Below, piece by piece: positions 51,150-61,981 of a DNA stretch of 64,000 bases (the first letter of the stretch is position 1; each line of letters starts with the position of its first letter). This DNA comes from UBA7672 sp040398465. GTDB lineage: Bacteria; Pseudomonadota; Alphaproteobacteria; Caulobacterales; Hyphomonadaceae. The stretch is taken from contig JBBAUA010000003.1 in the NCBI GenBank assembly GCA_040398465.1, positions 81,764 to 145,763 of the forward strand, read 5' to 3'. The notes below the pieces were generated by a model that made no database searches, was not told the origin of the DNA, and was given only the letters and a program-made list of their open reading frames with translations. A program made the position numbers and the translations under genes.

Positions 51150-52028
51150 ATGACTGAAATCGCCCTGCTGACGGCCGCAAACCTCGTGTCCGATGCGCCG
51201 GACCGCCGCGCCGATGCGCATCTCTTCGATATCCAGCTCGATATCCTCCGCCGCGGCTTTGCCCCCCACGGCCTCACCCTCACGCCCGTCCGCTGGATCG
51301 ACCCCATCGACTGGACGCGCTTCGGCGCTGTCCTCGTCAACAGCGCCTGGGACTACCAGGACCGGCACGGGGATTTCCTCGCCACGCTGGATCGCATCGC
51401 CGCCCTCGGCGTGCCCGTCTTCAACGACCCCGGCGCCGTCCGCTGGAATATCCGCAAGACCTACCTCCGTGAATTGGAAGCGCGCGGCGTCCCCGTCATC
51501 CCCACGCTCTGGCCGGAAGCGCCCACGCGCGACGACATCGTCCACGCCATGTCCGCCTTCGGCATTGAGGACGTCGTCCTCAAACGCCAGGTCGGCGGCG
51601 GCGCCCGCGCCCAGGTCCGCTACACCAAAGCCGACATGCCTGCAGCTGGCTCCATCATGGATCGCCCCGGCATGATCCAGCCCTTCATCGCCTCCATCGC
51701 AACCGAGGGCGAATACTCCTTCCTCTTCGTCGACGGCGAATTCAGCCACGCCCTCGTCAAGCGCGCGAAGTCCGGCGACTACCGGATTCAGGAGGCCTAT
51801 GGCGGCACCTCGCAAGCCATCGACCCAACCCCGGACGACCGCGCCTCCGCGCAAGCCGTCCTCACCGCCCTCGCCACGCCGCCCCTCTACGCCCGCGTCG
51901 ACATGGTCCGTGGCCAGGCCGGCGAACTTCTCCTGATGGAACTCGAAGTCATCGAGCCCTTCCTCTTTCCGAAAGACGGCCCCCACATCGGCGAGATGCT
52001 CGGCGCAGCCCTCAAGAAGCGGCTCTGA
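51150..52028 (+). CDS. ATP-grasp domain protein
   Basis: The protein has 292 residues. The ATP-grasp core shows in VFNDPGAVRWNIRKTYLRELEARGVPVIPTLW, the nucleotide-binding EDVVLKRQVGGGARAQVRY, MIQPFIASIATEGEYSFLFVDGEFSHALVKRAKSGDYRIQEAYGG, and the metal site LLMELEVIEPFLF. The layout is like glutathione synthetase/RimK ligases (pre-ATP-grasp domain first). These enzymes join a carboxylate to an amine via acyl phosphate; the substrates cannot be read. It is an isolated gene, divergent from the adenosine kinase gene. Confidence 0.85.
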   Translation: MTEIALLTAANLVSDAPDRRADAHLFDIQLDILRRGFAPHGLTLTPVRWIDPIDWTRFGAVLVNSAWDYQDRHGDFLATLDRIAALGVPVFNDPGAVRWNIRKTYLRELEARGVPVIPTLWPEAPTRDDIVHAMSAFGIEDVVLKRQVGGGARAQVRYTKADMPAAGSIMDRPGMIQPFIASIATEGEYSFLFVDGEFSHALVKRAKSGDYRIQEAYGGTSQAIDPTPDDRASAQAVLTALATPPLYARVDMVRGQAGELLLMELEVIEPFLFPKDGPHIGEMLGAALKKRL

Positions 52029-52123
52029 TCTCCGGATCGCAGGGAACGCCGACTCACGACTGCACCTCACCCCTTCCGCCTCACACCGCGCCTGCCTACC
52101 TTGGCTGCGGGAGAGGTCATCAC

Positions 52124-52543
52124 ATGCAGTATGCCTGCGACGCCTTCAAAGGGCGTACCTGGTTCCGTATCGAAACCGAAGCCGAGGCTGGCGCCGAGTC
52201 CCGGTTGATGCGCCACGCTGTCGAAAAACACTTCCTCACCGCGCAGCAGCGCGCGCGCCGCACCTATGTGCCGGGGCAGGGGCTTGAGCGCGACATCGGC
52301 CTGAAGGCCCACATCGCCCGCACCATGCCGGTCTTCATGACGCTCCGCGCCGACGACGGATCTGGCCTCGCCACCGCCATGCTGCCGCCCGGCCCAAAGC
52401 CGTCGAGCGATTTCACGATCATCATCGTCGGCCCCGAGAACGCCGACCCCTACTTGGAACACGGCGACGCAATCGAAGCGCTCGCCCGCCACGTCCGCAT
52501 CCCGCTCCCCCGCGCCCGCTGCTATCCGTACGCGCAGCGGTAA
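52124..52543 (+). CDS. Conserved hypothetical protein
   Basis: The 139-residue cytoplasmic protein opens MQYACDAFKGRTWFRIETEA. It includes SRLMRHAVEKHFLTAQQRARRTY, a central PVFMTLRADDGSGLATAMLPP strand-loop-strand, TIIIVGPENADPYLEHGDAIEALARHV, and a tail LPRARCYPYAQR. There is no signal peptide, membrane helix or metal motif. Codon usage matches its surroundings and the stop abuts nth's stop with no gap. Function unknown. Confidence 0.65.
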   Translation: MQYACDAFKGRTWFRIETEAEAGAESRLMRHAVEKHFLTAQQRARRTYVPGQGLERDIGLKAHIARTMPVFMTLRADDGSGLATAMLPPGPKPSSDFTIIIVGPENADPYLEHGDAIEALARHVRIPLPRARCYPYAQR

Positions 52544-53227
52544 CTACTCCCCCGTCTTCGCGTCATACTGGCAAAGATCGCGGATGACGCACTCCGGACA
52601 CCCCGGCTTGCGCGCCAGGCACGTGTAGCGCCCGTGCAGGATCAGCCAGTGATGCGCCCCACGCTTGTATGCGTCAGGCGTAACCTGCAGCAGCTTCCTC
52701 TCGACCTTCTCCGGCGTCGTCTCCGGCGCAAGCCCCGTCCGGTTCGAGACGCGGAAGACGTGCGTGTCCACCGCAATCGTCGCCTCGCCAAAAGCCTCGT
52801 TCAGCACCACGCTCGCCGTCTTGTTGCCCACGCCCGGCAGCGCCACGAGCTCCTCCCGCGTGCGCGGCGTCTTGCCCCCATGCTGTTCGAGAATGATCTT
52901 CGACAGCGCGATCACATTCTTCGCCTTGCCCCGCCAAAGCCCGATCGTCTTGATGTATTCGGCGACGCCTTCCTCACCGAGCGCCACCATCTTCGCCGGC
53001 GTGTCGGCAACCCCGAACAATTCCTTCGTCGCCTTGTTCACCGACACATCCGTCGCCTGCGCCGAAAGCGCGACAGCGACCACCAGCGTATAGGGATCGG
53101 TGTAGGCCAGCTCGGTCTTCGGATCGGGCCGGTGTTCGGCCAGCCGCCTGAAAAGCTCGCCCGCCATCTCCGGCGTAAAGCCCTTCGCGGGTTTCTTCGA
53201 CTTCTTCTTCGCCGCCGCCTTCGCCAT
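52544..53227 (-). CDS. nth: Endonuclease III
   Basis: The 227-residue HhH-GPD glycosylase has the helix-hairpin-helix LPGVGNKTASVVL with the catalytic Lys, then AVDTHVFRVSNRTGL containing the conserved catalytic Asp. The [4Fe-4S] pattern C-x6-C-x2-C-x5-C is in CLARKPGCPECVIRDLC. It excises oxidised pyrimidines and cuts AP sites. A Lys-rich leader (MAKAAAKKKSKKPAKGF) precedes the core. It converges with the gene at 52124. Confidence 0.96.
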   Translation of the reverse strand: MAKAAAKKKSKKPAKGFTPEMAGELFRRLAEHRPDPKTELAYTDPYTLVVAVALSAQATDVSVNKATKELFGVADTPAKMVALGEEGVAEYIKTIGLWRGKAKNVIALSKIILEQHGGKTPRTREELVALPGVGNKTASVVLNEAFGEATIAVDTHVFRVSNRTGLAPETTPEKVERKLLQVTPDAYKRGAHHWLILHGRYTCLARKPGCPECVIRDLCQYDAKTGE

Positions 53228-53302
53228 GCTTCTCTAAAGCCCAGCCGGCCAGCATTGTCATCCGGCACTTGCGAAGAACGCCTCCCGGCCTAATCTCCGC
53301 AA

Positions 53303-53788
53303 ATGGCCATCGTCTATCTCGACGCCGTGCTGGAGCCTCCACGCTCGCTGACAACGCGCGGCCTCAACCGCGTGATGCTGATCCTCGGCGCCTTCAGCGC
53401 TGTGTTCAGCCTTGGCTTCCTGCTTGTCGGCGCCTGGCCGGTGGTCGGCTTTCTTGGCGCCGAAATCCTTGTGCTCTGGCTGGTCTTCCAGTGGTCCTTC
53501 CGCGCACAGACCGCGCGCACCTATGTCCGCGTCACAGCCGACGAGGTCGATGTGCGAAAAGTCGATGGCTGGGGCAGGGAGCGGCGCGCCAGCATGGCGT
53601 CCCACTTCGCCCGCGTCGAGTTCGATCGCACAGCCACCGGCCCCAACGCCCTTCGCCTCGCCACATCGCGGACAGCTTATCCGCTCGGCGAGTTTCTCAC
53701 CCCGCGTGAGCGCGAGACCTTCGCCCGTCGCCTGATGCAGGCGATCAGTGACGCCCGCCGCGAACGCCATACCCAGGACAATGCATGA
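53303..53788 (+). CDS. DUF2244 membrane protein
   Basis: The 161-residue protein has two close hydrophobic helices (LNRVMLILGAFSAVFSLGFLLVGAWPVVGFLGAEILVLWLVFQWSF) after a short N-terminal strand. A cytoplasmic PH-like strand domain YVRVTADEVDVRKVDGWGRERRASM ... YPLGEFLTPRERETFARRLMQAI follows. This is the DUF2244 plan, widespread in alphaproteobacteria. It commonly accompanies nth, as here (divergent). Its stop overlaps the glyoxalase start (ATGA). Function unknown. Confidence 0.88.
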   Translation: MAIVYLDAVLEPPRSLTTRGLNRVMLILGAFSAVFSLGFLLVGAWPVVGFLGAEILVLWLVFQWSFRAQTARTYVRVTADEVDVRKVDGWGRERRASMASHFARVEFDRTATGPNALRLATSRTAYPLGEFLTPRERETFARRLMQAISDARRERHTQDNA

Positions 53789-54252
53789 GCATCGAATTCC
53801 TCCACGCCATGGTTCGTGTCGGCGATCTCGACGCCGCCGTGAAATTCTTCTGCGACGGCCTTGGTCTTACCGAGGTCCGCCGCAACGACTATCCGCAGGG
53901 CAAGTACACACTGGTCTTCCTCGCCTCGCCCGACGACATCAAGCGCGCCAACTATGACGGCAAGGAACGCCTGCCGCCGGGCGTCCCCATGGTCGAGCTG
54001 ACCCACAACTGGGACGAGCGCGAGTATTCTGGCGGCCGCAATTTCGGCCACCTCGCTTACCGCGTCGGCGACATCTACGCCGCCTGCGAGCGCTTCCAGA
54101 AGATGGGCGTCACAATCAACCGCCCGCCCCGCGACGGCCGCATGGCCTTCGTTCGCTCGCCCGACGGCATTTCCATCGAGCTCCTGCAGAAGGGCGAAGC
54201 GCTTGCACCTGCCGAGCCATGGGCAAGCGCGCCGAACATCGGCAGCTGGTAG
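53785..54252 (+). CDS. gloA: Glyoxalase I / VOC-family lactoylglutathione lyase-like
   Basis: The 155-residue protein has two VOC beta-alpha-beta3 modules. Metal ligands fall in family positions: His7 (IEFLHAMVRV), Glu in VELTHNW, His in NFGHLAYRVGD and Glu in SIELLQKG. GloA detoxifies methylglyoxal as the glutathione hemithioacetal. It is translationally coupled to the DUF2244 gene and converges with the amidase gene. The short C-terminal Ala/Pro tail is not conserved. Confidence 0.88.
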   Translation: MSIEFLHAMVRVGDLDAAVKFFCDGLGLTEVRRNDYPQGKYTLVFLASPDDIKRANYDGKERLPPGVPMVELTHNWDEREYSGGRNFGHLAYRVGDIYAACERFQKMGVTINRPPRDGRMAFVRSPDGISIELLQKGEALAPAEPWASAPNIGSW

Positions 54253-54258
54253 GCGGGC

Positions 54259-55854
54259 CTATTTCTTCGCCGGTTTCGGCGGCTTCGCCTTCGGCGCAGG
54301 CTTGGGCCTCTCCGCCTTCGCAGGCCTCACGGGCTTCGCCTTCACCTGCTTCGCCGGCTTGGGCGCAGGCTTTGGCTTCGGCCGCACCATCGTCGGCAGC
54401 GCCTTCAGCGCCTCTTCAGGCGGTCTCTGGAATCCGCCCATCTGCGCCTCGATCGCCTCCGCGATCGCGAGTACATCCTCATCCCCGCCTTCCGGCCCAA
54501 TGATCTGCACCCCACACGGCAACTGGCCCGCACGGCGCGGCACGGGGATCACCACGGCGGGCAGGTGGCACACCGTCGCCAGCGCAATCCAGCCGTGCAG
54601 CATGTGATAGGGGATCGCCTTGCCATCGACGCTCAGCACCCGCGTCACCGCGTCTCCCGTTTCGACATGAGGAAAAGCTGCGGTCGGTGCGACAGGCGTG
54701 ATCAGCGCATGCCAGCGCGAGAAGAAGTCCGATATCGTCCGCTTCAGGCGGCGGCGGCTCTCGTCCGCCCTCAGCCAGTCATGGTGCGTCGCCGCCGAAT
54801 AGGCCGCCCACTTGCCGCGTCCGAACGGCTCGCCGCGCGCCATGATCTTCGCGAGAGGCCGCCCTGCCTCCAGCGCCTTCACAAGAGGCCCCGGCATGTC
54901 GGTGGCGAGCAGCGGGAGGAGGAGTTGCAGATAGAGATCGATCAGAACAGCGCCGTCGACATCCGGCTTGGCGACCAGGACTTGTGCGCCGATATCGCTC
55001 GCCGCCTCGGCGGCGGTCTCCACCGCTGAGCGGCAATCAGCTGAGACCGGGAACGCCTTGTCCTCCGCCCACACACCGATCCGCAACGCGCGCAGCGATG
55101 TACGCTTCGCCGGACCCGCATTCGCAGCCCCAGTCAGCACGTTGAACATCAGCCGCAGGTCAGCGACATCGCGCGCCATCGGCCCCGCCACGTTGAGGTC
55201 GCGCACCGCCAGCGATCCCGGCGCCGGCGGCACGTGGCCAACGATCGGCGCCCGTCCGAATGTCGGCTTCAGCGCAGCGACACCGCAGAAGTGCGCCGGA
55301 AAGCGCAGGCTGCCGCCGATGTCGGAGCCAAGCTCCAGCGGCGTCATCCCGGTCGCCAGGGCGGCCGCCGCTCCGCCGGAACTCCCGCCCGGCGTTCGCG
55401 CGAGGTCCCATGGATTCGATGTCCGCCCATGCAGTGGGTTCGATGTCTGGCTGTCGCCCGCGAGATAGGGCGTGTTCGTCTTGCCCCAGATAACTGCGCC
55501 GGCAGCCCGGAGGCGTGCAACGGCAGCTGCGTCATTCGTGCGGGCAGGGCGCTTGGCGTATTCTGGCGCGCCGGACGTCGCCGGCATGCCGTCGACATCG
55601 AACGTGTCCTTGATCGTCATCGGCAGGCCATGCAGCGGACCTGCCGCCGTCCCCGCCTTGAGCATCCTGTCGAGCTCGCCCGCCCGGGCCCGCGCCGTCT
55701 CCAGATCGGTGCGCACAACGGCGTTCACCGCCGGGTTCGCCGCCTGGTAGCGGGCGACGTGTTCCTCAAGCAGGTCCGCCGCGCTCACCTGGCCAAGAGC
55801 CAGCCGGTTCAGCTGCGTCCGTGCTGACAGAAATATGTTCGGCGCCTGCGTCAT
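54259..55854 (-). CDS. Amidase signature-family enzyme
   Basis: The 531-residue protein has the Ser-cisSer-Lys triad: K82 in PMTIKDTFDV, S158 in RTPGGSSGGAAAA and nucleophile S182 in GSDIGGSLR. A hydrophobic substrate pocket region follows. The last 50 residues are a Lys/Pro/Ala-rich repeat-like tail (KAKPVRPAKAERPKPAPKAKPPKPAKK at the end) not part of the fold. It hydrolyses an amide or ester; the absence of gatC/gatB neighbours argues against GatA. The basic tail may bind nucleic acid or the cell surface. Confidence 0.9.
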   Translation of the reverse strand: MTQAPNIFLSARTQLNRLALGQVSAADLLEEHVARYQAANPAVNAVVRTDLETARARAGELDRMLKAGTAAGPLHGLPMTIKDTFDVDGMPATSGAPEYAKRPARTNDAAAVARLRAAGAVIWGKTNTPYLAGDSQTSNPLHGRTSNPWDLARTPGGSSGGAAAALATGMTPLELGSDIGGSLRFPAHFCGVAALKPTFGRAPIVGHVPPAPGSLAVRDLNVAGPMARDVADLRLMFNVLTGAANAGPAKRTSLRALRIGVWAEDKAFPVSADCRSAVETAAEAASDIGAQVLVAKPDVDGAVLIDLYLQLLLPLLATDMPGPLVKALEAGRPLAKIMARGEPFGRGKWAAYSAATHHDWLRADESRRRLKRTISDFFSRWHALITPVAPTAAFPHVETGDAVTRVLSVDGKAIPYHMLHGWIALATVCHLPAVVIPVPRRAGQLPCGVQIIGPEGGDEDVLAIAEAIEAQMGGFQRPPEEALKALPTMVRPKPKPAPKPAKQVKAKPVRPAKAERPKPAPKAKPPKPAKK

Positions 55855-56002
55855 GCCGCGCGCCTACTCCCATCCCAAGCGCTTCCACCACCGCAGCTCG
55901 TCCCGACTGCGCTGGTCCGGTCTAAGCGGGCAGGCGGCCACACGCAAAGTGAAAGCCCGGAAACAATCTGAAACAGAAGCGCAAATCACAGCGCCAGCCA
56001 GA

Positions 56003-56779
56003 TCACAGCGAAAGAACATCTCGCATCGCATAGAGGCCCGGCTTCTGCGCCACAGCCCACTTCGCCGCCGCCAGCGCGCCCTTGGCGAAGATCGCCCTGT
56101 CGAGCGCGCGGTGACTGATCGACAGCACTTCTTCGTCCGAGATGAAGGCCGCCTCGTGATCGCCAATGATCCCGCCGCCGCGGATCACGGAGAAGGCGAT
56201 CGACCCTTCCTTGCGCGACCCTGTCTGGCCGTCATGCGGTGGAACCCGGATGTCCCCCAGCAAAGCGCCACGTCCGCGCGCCGCCGCTTCGCCGATCATC
56301 AGCGCCGTGCCCGAAGGCGCATCCACCTTCCGCCGGTGATGGCCCTCGGTGATCTCGATATCCCAGTCGGCCTTCAGCTTGGCGGCTGCCTGCTCGACCA
56401 GCCCGATCATCAGGTTGACGCCCAGCGAGAAATTCCGGTCGCGCACGATGACGATCCGCTTCGCGTGCTCGGCCACAACCCGCTCCTGCTCGGCCGACAG
56501 CCCTGTCGTGCCGATGATGGCGGCCTTTACGCCGGTCTGTTTCAGCTGTTCCAGCGACTCAAGCGATGCTGCAGGCGTCGTGAAATCGATCCAGGCGTCG
56601 GCTGACTCTGCGGCCGTCGCCGCGCTGTCGCTGACCCTCCAGCCACCCGAGGCCACGCCCAGTGCGTCCGACCCCGCCCGCTCGCTGCCGCCGGCGATGA
56701 CAAAGTCCGCACCGGCCGAGTTGACCAGCGCCTGACCCATCCGCCCGGCAATGCCTGCAATCGCGATCCTGATGCTCAT
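56003..56779 (-). CDS. dapB: 4-hydroxy-tetrahydrodipicolinate reductase
   Basis: The 258-residue protein starts MSIRIAIAGIAGRMGQALV. The Rossmann motif G-I-A-G-R-M-G is at residues 9-15. The catalytic region is EGHHRRKVDAPSGTALMIGEAAA, with the His-His-Arg/Lys set and the P-S-G-T substrate contact. It is followed by GDIRVPPHDGQ and FSVIRGGGIIGDHEAAFISDEEVLSISHRALDR. DapB reduces the ring intermediate of the lysine/diaminopimelate pathway, feeding peptidoglycan. Confidence 0.96.
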   Translation of the reverse strand: MSIRIAIAGIAGRMGQALVNSAGADFVIAGGSERAGSDALGVASGGWRVSDSAATAAESADAWIDFTTPAASLESLEQLKQTGVKAAIIGTTGLSAEQERVVAEHAKRIVIVRDRNFSLGVNLMIGLVEQAAAKLKADWDIEITEGHHRRKVDAPSGTALMIGEAAARGRGALLGDIRVPPHDGQTGSRKEGSIAFSVIRGGGIIGDHEAAFISDEEVLSISHRALDRAIFAKGALAAAKWAVAQKPGLYAMRDVLSL

Positions 56780-56861
56780 GCGCCGCCTTATACCGGGAAA
56801 TCCGCCGCAGGCGAGGGCGGGGCGTTTGACGCGCCTCGCCAATCGCTCCAATTCATCCTGC

Positions 56862-57377
56862 ATGAAAAAGTTCGCATCGCTCGCCTTCCTGCTCCCCGCG
56901 CTGGCCTGCAGCCCCGCCCCAACTGCCGAAGGCCCGCTCGCGGCGGCTGCGCCTGCCAGCCCCTACGCGTTCGACGTGGCGCTTACCCTGACGCCGCGCG
57001 CCGCCGAGAAGCTCGTCTCCACGAAGGAGCGGGTCATCGTCGCCGGCATGTTCTGGGGCGCGCCCAATGCTGCAGCCAAACCCACCGCTGACGAGATGGG
57101 CCAGATCCCACTCGGCGAGGATTTTGTCGAGGTCGCGCCCGAGAACGCGACAATCACTGTTCCCGCCGCAAGTTTCGATCCGGCGCAACTGCCGAATGTC
57201 GAGGGCGCGCCGCAAGTGCTGGTGAATGTCTACTCGGCGCGCAAGACGCATGAGGACAATCTGCTCTCGTGCGGCATCTACGAGGGCCCAGTCACGATGG
57301 CGCAGAAGCAGGCCGTCGATATCCGGTGCGACCTGATCTATGACGAAAATGGCGAGCCGCTTCCGGCCGCGCCGTGA
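56862..57377 (+). CDS. Lipoprotein of unknown function
   Basis: The ATG at 56862 gives 171 residues: MKKFASLAFLLPALACSPAP is a lipoprotein signal with lipobox LPALAC. The mature part is beta-rich (YAFDVALTLTPRAAEKLVSTKERVIVAGMFWGAPN; LGEDFVEVAPENATITVP; VLVNVYSARKTHEDNLLSCGIYEG) and has a likely disulfide pair (SCGIY and IRCDLIY). It is divergent from dapB (82 bases between starts) and convergent with dnaJ. Its function is not recognised; outer-membrane or inner-membrane anchoring cannot be decided, but no Asp follows the lipid Cys, favouring the outer membrane. Confidence 0.7.
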   Translation: MKKFASLAFLLPALACSPAPTAEGPLAAAAPASPYAFDVALTLTPRAAEKLVSTKERVIVAGMFWGAPNAAAKPTADEMGQIPLGEDFVEVAPENATITVPAASFDPAQLPNVEGAPQVLVNVYSARKTHEDNLLSCGIYEGPVTMAQKQAVDIRCDLIYDENGEPLPAAP

Positions 57378-57443
57378 CCGACCTGAGGCTGAGTGATCCA
57401 GGCTTGCGCCTCTCGCTGACGTCGAGAGTCCGGCGGCGAGTTC

Positions 57444-58589
57444 CTAAGCCCGCGAGTCTTCCTGATCGAAGAACTTCTTCACCTTCTTGAAGAAGCCCTG
57501 GCTCTCCGGATGGCACTTCCCGCTCGGGCAGCATTCGGCAGCGAACTGCTTCAGCAGTTCCTTCTGCTTGGCGGAGAGGTGCGTCGGCGTCTCGACGAAG
57601 AGTTCGACCACCATGTCGCCATGGGCGCCGCCGCGCAGGCTCGGCATGCCCTTGCCCTTGAGGCGCATGCGCTTGCCGGTTTGCGCGCCTTCGGGGATCG
57701 ACACTTTCATGCGCGCGCCATCCAGCGTCGGCATCTCGATCTCGCCGCCCATCGCCGCGGTTACCATCGGCACCGGCGTGCGCGCGAACAGCGTCTGGCC
57801 GTCACGCTCGAACAGTTCATGCTCCCGCACCGAGACGAAAATGTAGAGATCGCCCTTGGGGCCGTTCTTCATCCCCGGCTCGCCTTCGCCCGACAGGCGG
57901 ATGCGCTGGCCGTCCTCGATGCCCGCCGGAATGTTGACTGACAGGGTGCGGTCCTTGCGGATGGCGCCGCGGCCGCCGCACTGGCGGCACGGCGTCTTGA
58001 TGACCTGGCCCGACCCCTGGCAGCGGCCGCATGTCCGCTCCATGGTGAAGAAGCCCTGGCTCATCCGCACGCGGCCATGGCCGTCGCAGGTCGTGCAGGT
58101 CTCCGGCTTTGTCCCAGGCTCCGCCCCCGTGGCGTTGCACGGCGCGCATGCTTCTGTCGAAGGCACGGTGATGTCGGCCTGCTTGCCGTGGAAGGCGTCT
58201 TCGAGGCTGATCTCGTAGTCGTAGCGAAGATCTGCACCGCGCGCCGGACCGCCGCGTCCCTGCTGGCGTTGCTGCGCGCCGAAGAATTCCGAGAACACGT
58301 CGCCGAACACGTCGCGGAAGATGTCTTCCGGCCGGCCGTTCGATGCCCCGCCGCCGCCCGCGCCATTCAGGCCCTGCTTGCCGAAACGGTCATAGACGGC
58401 ACGGCGCTGCGGATCGCTCAGGACCTCATAGGCCTCGGACATTTCCTTGAACTTGGCTTCGCTCTCGGCGCAGCCCTTGTTGCGATCGGGATGGTACTCC
58501 ATCGCCTTCTTGCGGAAGGCGGATTTGAGAACCTTCTCGTCAGCGTCCTTCGCGACGCCGAGTACATCGTAGTAGGAGCGCTCGCTCAT
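57444..58589 (-). CDS. dnaJ: Chaperone DnaJ
   Basis: The 381-residue protein is standard for type I DnaJ. The J domain is MSERSYYDVLGVAKDADEKVLKSAFRKKAMEYHPDRNKG with HPD, and a Gly-rich linker follows. Four CxxCxGxG repeats (CAPCNATG, CTTCDGHG, CGRCQGSG, CRQCGGRG) make the two zinc centres, and the C-terminal substrate domain follows (IPAGIEDGQRIRLSGEGEPG). It stimulates DnaK ATPase. It is transcribed after dnaK on the same strand across a 192-base gap containing a strong hairpin. Confidence 0.97.
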   Translation of the reverse strand: MSERSYYDVLGVAKDADEKVLKSAFRKKAMEYHPDRNKGCAESEAKFKEMSEAYEVLSDPQRRAVYDRFGKQGLNGAGGGGASNGRPEDIFRDVFGDVFSEFFGAQQRQQGRGGPARGADLRYDYEISLEDAFHGKQADITVPSTEACAPCNATGAEPGTKPETCTTCDGHGRVRMSQGFFTMERTCGRCQGSGQVIKTPCRQCGGRGAIRKDRTLSVNIPAGIEDGQRIRLSGEGEPGMKNGPKGDLYIFVSVREHELFERDGQTLFARTPVPMVTAAMGGEIEMPTLDGARMKVSIPEGAQTGKRMRLKGKGMPSLRGGAHGDMVVELFVETPTHLSAKQKELLKQFAAECCPSGKCHPESQGFFKKVKKFFDQEDSRA

Positions 58590-58681
58590 GGTGAAGACCG
58601 GACCTTGACCAAGATGCTCATCCCTTCGGGCATGCAATTAACGTTGTATTGCAGCCGAACCTTAGCAACCGCTGAAACTAG

Positions 58682-58730
58682 ATGGGCCATGGCCGGGATG
58701 GATTAAAGTCCCCACCCGGCCACGGCCCAT
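58682..58730. other. Long hairpin in the dnaK-dnaJ gap
   Basis: ATGGGCCATGGCCGGG (58682-58697) and CCCGGCCACGGCCCAT (58714-58729) pair over about 15 positions with one mismatch. There is no T tract on the transcribed (minus) side, so it probably attenuates readthrough or stabilises the dnaK mRNA end, setting a DnaK:DnaJ ratio, rather than fully terminating. Confidence 0.55.
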
Positions 58731-58781
58731 TCATTTGTTCAGCTGACCTGACACTGTCTGACTCGTTACTCTACACTGAGA

Positions 58782-60704
<1,923 letters not shown>

Positions 60705-60840
60705 TCTACAAACGTCCTTTCTGCGGCGGCCGCCCCATCCATGGTCTGGGCCTGACGAGCAGCACCCGGCTTGGACGACCCCTAAGTCTACAATCTGATT
60801 GCGCGCAGGAAACCGGGAAGTCCCCTGCGGGCTGGGGCAC

Positions 60841-60868
60841 ATATGGGAACTGGCAGGTCAGGCTCAAG
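60841..60868 (-). promoter_or_regulatory. Sigma-32 (RpoH)-type promoter of dnaK
   Basis: On the minus strand CTTG (complement of 60865-60868) is followed after 17 bases by CCCATAT (complement of 60841-60847). This matches the alphaproteobacterial RpoH consensus CTTG-N17-CYTAT. Transcription would start near 60834, leaving a leader of about 130 bases before dnaK. Confidence 0.72.
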
Positions 60869-61201
60869 AGATATCTGTCACGCGTCCATGACGCAGGCCC
60901 CCCGGGCCATGCCTCGCAAATGCGTTAAGCGCCTTCATCCGTCGGATGTCGCTCGCGTTCAAGCAGTTCCCGCCGATATTCCGCGTAACACAGCGTCCGG
61001 CGTCATCCTTTGAGCCCCGTTCCGGGTCGGTAGGGCAGATTGTAAGCCGTCTGGCCGGGACCTGATCATTTCGGCGCAGCGATCTGACGCCGGCACAGTA
61101 GTTCCGTTCCCGCCACGTTCCGCTGCCGCCAGCGGCCAGGCGAGCGCTGCCTTCCTTCCGCCTGCCGGACAGGCCAATGTCGGGCCTGCGAGGAGACCTA
61201 A
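60869..61201. other. Gene-free interval between the dnaK promoter and the lipoprotein gene
   Basis: No coding frame is supported here. The interval includes the promoter of the plus-strand lipoprotein gene at 61202, whose ribosome-binding site GAGGAG lies at 61190-61195. I saw no hairpin with a T tract and no repeat of note. Confidence 0.4.
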
Positions 61202-61888
61202 ATGTTTGGCAGGCTGGCTTCGGGACTTGCAGCTCTGGGCATGGCGATGCTGGGCATTGCCGGCTGCGCTTACCGGTCCGACATCGATCTTGCACCGCTG
61301 GCCGACCGTCCGTCTCGCCCGGTGGTTGCGCCCGGGGATTACTGCGAGGCGACGGCCAGCAGCCCGCCCTACACGGTGAAGTCGGCTGAAGGCTGCGAAC
61401 GCGTCGGATGGGACGCCGCCAGCCGCACCCACGTCATGAAGATCGACGAGGAAGGCGAGGAGCCCACCCGGTTCGCCCCTGTATCGATGGGCGAGGACCT
61501 CATTCTTCTGCAGGCCGATGGCGGGGAGGGGAGCCAGGATGGCCGCTATCATGTCACCCTCGTTCTCGCGAAGGACGCGGCCTTCTTCCTCCTGCCGCCG
61601 CTTGAGCGGAAAAAGTTCGCCGCCCTGGCCGCGAAACATCCCGGCGTGACGCTACGTGATGTGCCGGAGAAGGACCCGGTCATAACCGCTGGCGATCCGG
61701 CGGTGATCAAGGCGTTTCTGAAGGCCGCGGCGCGCGAAGCCCTGCGCGGCGCCAACCTGGAGGACGACGAACTCGCCATCGCCATACGCGACCGGTCCGG
61801 CGTCCCCGACCACGAGGCCAACGGCATGCAGACGATGAACATCATCGAGCTGGTCACCGCAATCTTCGCCCTGCAGGGCGAGGACTAG
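61202..61888 (+). CDS. Lipoprotein of unknown function
   Basis: The 228-residue protein has a type II signal (MFGRLASGLAALGMAMLGIAGC) with lipobox GIAGC. A beta-rich domain (YCEATASSPPYTVKSAEGCERVGWD; HVMKIDEEGEEPTRFAPVSMGEDLILLQ) and a more helical second half (AKDAAFFLLPPLERKKFAALAAKHPGVTL; NIIELVTAIFALQGED) follow. Two Cys in the mature N-terminal part may pair. GAGGAG lies seven bases before the ATG. It is divergent from dnaK and may be constitutive or heat-affected by position only. Not recognised. Confidence 0.7.
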   Translation: MFGRLASGLAALGMAMLGIAGCAYRSDIDLAPLADRPSRPVVAPGDYCEATASSPPYTVKSAEGCERVGWDAASRTHVMKIDEEGEEPTRFAPVSMGEDLILLQADGGEGSQDGRYHVTLVLAKDAAFFLLPPLERKKFAALAAKHPGVTLRDVPEKDPVITAGDPAVIKAFLKAAAREALRGANLEDDELAIAIRDRSGVPDHEANGMQTMNIIELVTAIFALQGED

Positions 61889-61981
61889 CTGACCCTTGCG
61901 TTACGTCCGCCGGCGCTTTTTCCGCGTGCCGAACGATCGCGACGGGTGTAGGATCGCTCCGTCCACATGGGAGGACGCCTC